Below, piece after piece: positions 60,567 to 64,000 of a DNA stretch of 64,000 bases (position 1 is the first letter of the stretch; the number at the start of each line of letters is the position of its first letter). Source of the stretch: Ustilago trichophora (lineage: Eukaryota; Basidiomycota; Ustilaginomycetes; Ustilaginales; Ustilaginaceae); assembly GCA_900323505.1 (NCBI GenBank), contig OOIN01000015.1, forward strand, positions 1 through 64,000, given 5' to 3'. The position numbers were made by a program, and so were the translations under genes. The notes beneath the pieces are model-generated. The model searched no databases and was not told the DNA's origin. It saw only the letters and a list, made by a program, of their open reading frames with translations.

Positions 60567-61172
60567 TCAATTGCGCAATTTGACGTTTGTAGTGATTCGG
60601 CTGTTGTTAGATCCATCATTGATGAAGGGTTGATGATCATGATGTTTCTCTGGGTGGTGATGATGTTTATGGGATGTTCGCCATTCCACTGAACCCCTAT
60701 CTCTACTTGATGGAAGATGCTCGGGCCAGGTGCAACAACGAACGTCAATAGGCAACCCATCGATCTGACCACCTTTCATGTACACTACGGCCTTGGATGC
60801 ATCTTGAACTGTCGACATGTGTACATGTGCGCATCGTTTCGTTTGGGAGAGATGGATTTGTACCACTTGACCATACCATGAAAAAATGTCCGAGAGATGA
60901 CACGCGCGTACATTGGGTGATAGATTCGACACAAATACGGCGGTTTTTCCTGGAGCAACGGGATGAGATGTTGGGCCGGGTGCAGATGGCGATCGAGATC
61001 GTGATCGGGATCGAGAATGGGATTGGATAGAATTGGAGACATCGAATGGCGTACGTGAGCGTGAGCGAGATCGAGATCGAGATCGAGATCGACGCCGTGA
61101 GGTGGTAGATTGTGTTGCCAAGCGGGAAAGTTGGGCTGGTGTCCGACTGGATTCGGCAGTGTGAGTGTTCAT
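60567..61172 (-). CDS. RNPS1-like RRM protein with SR repeats
   Basis: 201 residues from MNTHTAESSRTP (61172). The N-terminal third holds two RS blocks (RRRSRSRSRSRSRSRTP and SRSRSRSRSPS). One RRM follows: RNP2 is AVFVSNLSP, the helix region is ACHLSDIFSWYGQVVQIHL, and the RNP1 position reads RCAHVHMS with a weakened aromatic pattern. The tail is His-rich (HKHHHHPEKHH). Layout and size match RNPS1, a splicing activator and exon-junction-complex peripheral factor. It is the tail-to-tail neighbour of FIP1. The open frame upstream of this ATG lacks RS or RRM sequence and is not taken as coding. Confidence 0.8.
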   Translation of the reverse strand: MNTHTAESSRTPAQLSRLATQSTTSRRRSRSRSRSRSRSRTPFDVSNSIQSHSRSRSRSRSPSAPGPTSHPVAPGKTAVFVSNLSPNVRACHLSDIFSWYGQVVQIHLSQTKRCAHVHMSTVQDASKAVVYMKGGQIDGLPIDVRCCTWPEHLPSSRDRGSVEWRTSHKHHHHPEKHHDHQPFINDGSNNSRITTNVKLRN

Positions 61173-61470
61173 TGTGTGAGGGGTTTTTGCCCGTATGTGG
61201 CGTTGTGATAAAGAGAGTGGTGGTGGTGGTGATGGTGGGATGAAGATGAGAAGATAAGAGAGAAAGAGATGTCGCAAAAAAATAGGCGGACCTTCCAAAG
61301 AAAAAAAATACCGCATCACAGCTTGAAATGCACGGACGTTGCATTCTGCGTGCATACAGTACTGTTGGTGGAGGACGCGCATTTCTACACCACCACTTCT
61401 CTCATTCAAACAAACCGTATATAAATCAACGGGAAACAACAACTGTTCATCGTGATTGCATATCTGAAGC
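61173..61470. other. Upstream region of the RNPS1-like gene
   Basis: 298 bases that also hold the 3' end of the peroxiredoxin gene, which has the same orientation. TACAGTACTGT lies at 61355-61365 and A runs near 61276 and 61302. Confidence 0.55.
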
Positions 61471-62108
61471 CTACAGAGCCTTGAGAACATTCTCAGCGCT
61501 AGTAACGGTAACATTAGGAGCCTCATCCTCGACGAAAGCCTTTCTGACCACCCCACCTTCGACGACAAAGGCGTAACGTTTGGATCTGTGACCTCCGAGC
61601 AAACCGGTAGCGTCAAAGTCCTGACCTACCGCCTTTGTGAAAGCACCCGTGTCATCGGCGAGGAAGTGGACGTTGGGAGCGCTGCCACCGCCGAGTTTCT
61701 CCTTCCAAGCTTGGACGGTGAATTGGTCGTTGACGGCGACAATGTAGATATCCTGAACGCCTTTCGACTGGAACTCGGAGGCGTGTGAGATGTAGCCGGG
61801 TACCTGGGACGAGCAGGGACTACGTACAAAGCGAGCAAAGCATTGCATGAAAAAAAAGAGAGAAAGATTGAGAGTGTCAGCAAAAGTGAACTTAGGATTC
61901 CGCACAGAAAAAGAAATGAGAGAGAAGGAGACACTTACGGCGTAAAAGCACCAGGAACACCAACAATGATGGTCTTGCCAGTCAAGTTGTCGAGCGAAAC
62001 ATCGGCATTCTCGGGATTGTTCTCCTTGAGCTTGATTCCAGTGTGGAGCTTGGCACCTTCCTTGACATCGCCGTGGATGGCTGCCTTGATCTTGTCGCCG
62101 AAGGTCAT
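61471..62108 (-). CDS. Prx5/Ahp1-type peroxiredoxin with a single cysteine
   Basis: Two exons, 62108-61939 and 61819-61471, with a 119-nt intron (GTAAGT...TACGTAG), 172 residues. Exon 1 starts MTFGDKIKAAIHGDV and ends in VGVPGAFTP; exon 2 completes FTPPCSSQVPGY, the peroxidatic-cysteine motif of Prx5-type enzymes (PGAFTP-x-CS). IYIVAVNDQFTVQAW and LADDTGAFTKAVG are typical of the family. The peroxidatic cysteine (about 59) is the only cysteine in the protein, so the intramolecular resolving cysteine is missing and turnover must use glutathione or another thiol. The splice falls between the motif's Pro and Cys. It reduces peroxides in the cytosol or peroxisome. A GT-rich leader precedes the ATG. 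Confidence 0.92.
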
Positions 62109-63103
62109 TTTTGGTTTCGTGTGTGTGTGTGTGTGGGTGTGGGTGGGTGTGTGGGTGGGTGAGATGGGGGTCGTAAGAATGGAAGGGAAGGCAAGTGGTG
62201 AAAGAGGAGGCTATATATGGTAAAGTGGGAGGCTTCGGCGAACCAACAACGTGGACTGGAGAGGCGGCAAACGGAATGACAGAAAAGGAGAGAGAAAAAG
62301 CACGGCGTAGTCTTGCATCATCGCTGCATCTCATGAGTATCATTGTTGTTCTCTCGCCACCGAGAAAGAGGGAGACGGACATGGACGGGAAGATGAGCAA
62401 AAGTGCGGTGAACGGGCCAACCCTTCGGTTTGCGCAATACTGCATGGCACCATCACTGATCCAACGCAACGCAATGCACCCTTGACACTGACCTTTGAGA
62501 AAGAGAGGGGGAGCTCAGCTAGTCAGTACGCAGCCACTCAGCAGCTCTTCCCATGACAACACCTATCAAAGCCCTAATCACATCAACCCTCTCTAGCTTG
62601 ACAACCCAAAAAAGTCACACCTCTCCAAATCGGGTTCTTTCCCGAACAGTGGTCAAGCAGATCGAGCTACCAATATCACACACAGCACTGCAGTCACATC
62701 TGTAGCAAACAACTCAACACTCAAAAGTCACGCCTTCAACGTAGAAAAGTGGAGGCCGACGCTTAAAAAATCGCCATGTCGAAGTGTGATGCAGGATCAA
62801 CGTCACTTGAGAGCATAATTTCACCTGGCAACGCTTGCAAGGATTTGTTCTTGACCCTTTCCCAACAGCAATACATGTGAGATTACCGCATTTTGAAATG
62901 TGGAATCAGATTCGATCGGTGATGGGAAAGAGCTTCAAAGTCATGTTTTGAGCATGTGCGGGGTGTATGTGTGTGTATATATATGTATGCACGCTCGGGC
63001 CAGCTTGATCCTGCTCAACTTGTTGTTCTTACTTTTAGCAAGATGCTCCCATCGCCAAATACCACACCACAGCAACCGATCCCCCATTTTTTGGTTCATC
63101 ACC
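62109..63103. other. Divergent upstream region of peroxiredoxin and the oxidoreductase
   Basis: 995 bases. A GT/GGGT-rich tract (62119-62161) lies just upstream of the peroxiredoxin ATG and a TATATATGTATG stretch near 62976 may be the TATA region of the plus-strand gene. No other gene is seen. Confidence 0.55.
62119..62161. repeat. GT/GGGT-rich simple repeat
   Basis: GTGTGTGT followed by GTGGGTGTGGGTGGGTGTG-type sequence. On the peroxiredoxin sense strand it is a CACCC-rich leader. Confidence 0.9.
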
Positions 63104-64000
63104 ATGTCATCATCATCACCACCTAAACCGCTTCGAGTAGGCGTCGTAGGAGCGGGCGAAGTGACCCAAGTGGTTCACCTTCCCACGCTCAAATTCCTCT
63201 CGACCCAATACACTGTCACGGCCATCTGCGACGTCTCTCGTCAAGCAGCCGAGAATGTGGCTGCCAAATGGAGTGTACCGCACGTCTACACTTCGAGCTC
63301 CTCGATGGTGAAACGAGACGACATTGATGTGGTTCTGATCGCCAACAGTGACGAGTATCATGCATCTTGCGCTATCGAGGCTGCATCCGCGGGCAAGCAT
63401 GTGTTTATCGAAAAGCCCATGGCTCTAACCCGCACCGATGCACAATCCATCCAAAACGCAGCCCAAGTCAACCGTGTCAAGATCTTTGTCGGATACATGC
63501 GACGTTACGCACCCGCCTTTGCAACTTTCAAAAAACTCGTCGCCGAATCGGGTCCCATCCGACACGCTATCGTCAAGGACATTATCGGTCCCAATTCCTT
63601 CTTTGTCTCGCAGTCCGGTACCGACCCGAAAAAGTTTGTCAGCGACATCTCGGAAAGCGCATCTCAGGACAAAGCAGCGAGAGCAGAGTCCATTCTCAAA
63701 CAAGCCATCGGAGAAGAAAACGCAGTGAATCCACGTCTGGGCTTCGTCTATCGTCTACTCGGTTCGTTGGGAAGTCACGATTTGAGCTTTATGCGTGAAG
63801 GTCTGGGTGGCAAGCCGGATCGTTGCCTCTCAGCATTCGCGAGCAAGGATGGAATGTTCATCTCAGCCTCGTTCGAATATTCCAACTCGGGCATTGGCAA
63901 CAAGGGCACCGACAAGTTCAACGTGCTCTATACAACAGGAATCCACCAAGTAGGTGTGTTCGAATCCTACCTAGAAGTCTTCACAGATAGCCGCCTGCTA
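63104..64000 (+). CDS. Gfo/Idh/MocA-family NAD(P)-dependent oxidoreductase, 3' end beyond the window
   Basis: The first 299 codons from MSSSSPPKPLRVG are present and the frame is still open at the last base. The dinucleotide fold starts RVGVVGAGEVTQVVHLPTL, with ICDVS at the end of strand 2. IEKPMALTRTDA (about 102-113) is the diagnostic EKP lysine motif of the family. VGYMRRYAPAF is the usual linker to the C-terminal sheet domain. GSLGSHDLSFMREGLGG carries the SHDL region, where most members have the catalytic His/Asp. Members oxidise or reduce sugars, inositols or related polyols; the substrate cannot be told. Confidence 0.9.
   Translation, partial: MSSSSPPKPLRVGVVGAGEVTQVVHLPTLKFLSTQYTVTAICDVSRQAAENVAAKWSVPHVYTSSSSMVKRDDIDVVLIANSDEYHASCAIEAASAGKHVFIEKPMALTRTDAQSIQNAAQVNRVKIFVGYMRRYAPAFATFKKLVAESGPIRHAIVKDIIGPNSFFVSQSGTDPKKFVSDISESASQDKAARAESILKQAIGEENAVNPRLGFVYRLLGSLGSHDLSFMREGLGGKPDRCLSAFASKDGMFISASFEYSNSGIGNKGTDKFNVLYTTGIHQVGVFESYLEVFTDSRLL

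Noticed and set aside
1..64000. CRISPR arrays, bacterial operons, prophage or riboswitches
   Set aside because: The window is eukaryotic: telomere, spliceosomal introns and nuclear genes. No direct-repeat/spacer array was seen.

Overview
This window is the left end of a nuclear chromosome of a basidiomycete. It opens on about 28 units of the C-rich telomere strand (CCCTAA). The core genes have few, short introns (68-119 nt) and the proteins carry long Ser/Pro/Gln-rich tails. A white-collar-1 homologue without a GATA finger, a long-tailed aquaglyceroporin and smut-like gene structure point to Ustilaginomycotina (Ustilago/Sporisorium/Pseudozyma type). The species cannot be fixed from the sequence alone.

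Bases 1-10450 are subtelomeric. Three minus-strand genes point at the telomere. The first is a two-zinc-finger OrsD-like protein that looks like the N-terminal half of a telomere-linked helicase gene, cut at base 300 by a subtelomeric repeat. The second is a 919-residue zinc-finger protein of unknown function. The third is a P-loop protein of a type seen in fungal accessory regions. Between the first two lies a mosaic of duplicated modules (A and B), interstitial telomere repeats, G-rich tandem sequence, a fragment of a TET/JBP-like dioxygenase and a tRNA-like Pol III unit. A 21-nt minisatellite of eight copies sits just upstream of the second gene.

From 10.6 kb onward the content is ordinary core genome: a BCAS3-like WD protein, a membrane SDR, RNase P subunit Rpp30, a secreted esterase whose signal peptide lies in another frame, an aquaglyceroporin, a GH79 glycosidase, HSP90, the CCR4 deadenylase, CDK8/SSN3, a degenerate SDR-like membrane protein, condensin SMC4, a STEEP1-like protein, a hydrophilic His-rich protein, WC-1, FIP1, an RNPS1-like RRM/SR protein, a single-cysteine peroxiredoxin and the start of a Gfo/Idh/MocA oxidoreductase. 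Several are general RNA and transcription machinery (CCR4, CDK8, FIP1, RNPS1-like, Rpp30), but nothing suggests a functional cluster.

Two long stretches (47.5-51.6 kb and 54.9-58.0 kb) hold no gene I can support. Short GTAC-rich motifs (TACAGTACTGTA type) recur in most intergenic regions of the core part. Gene identities rest on motif recognition by eye; no database search was possible.
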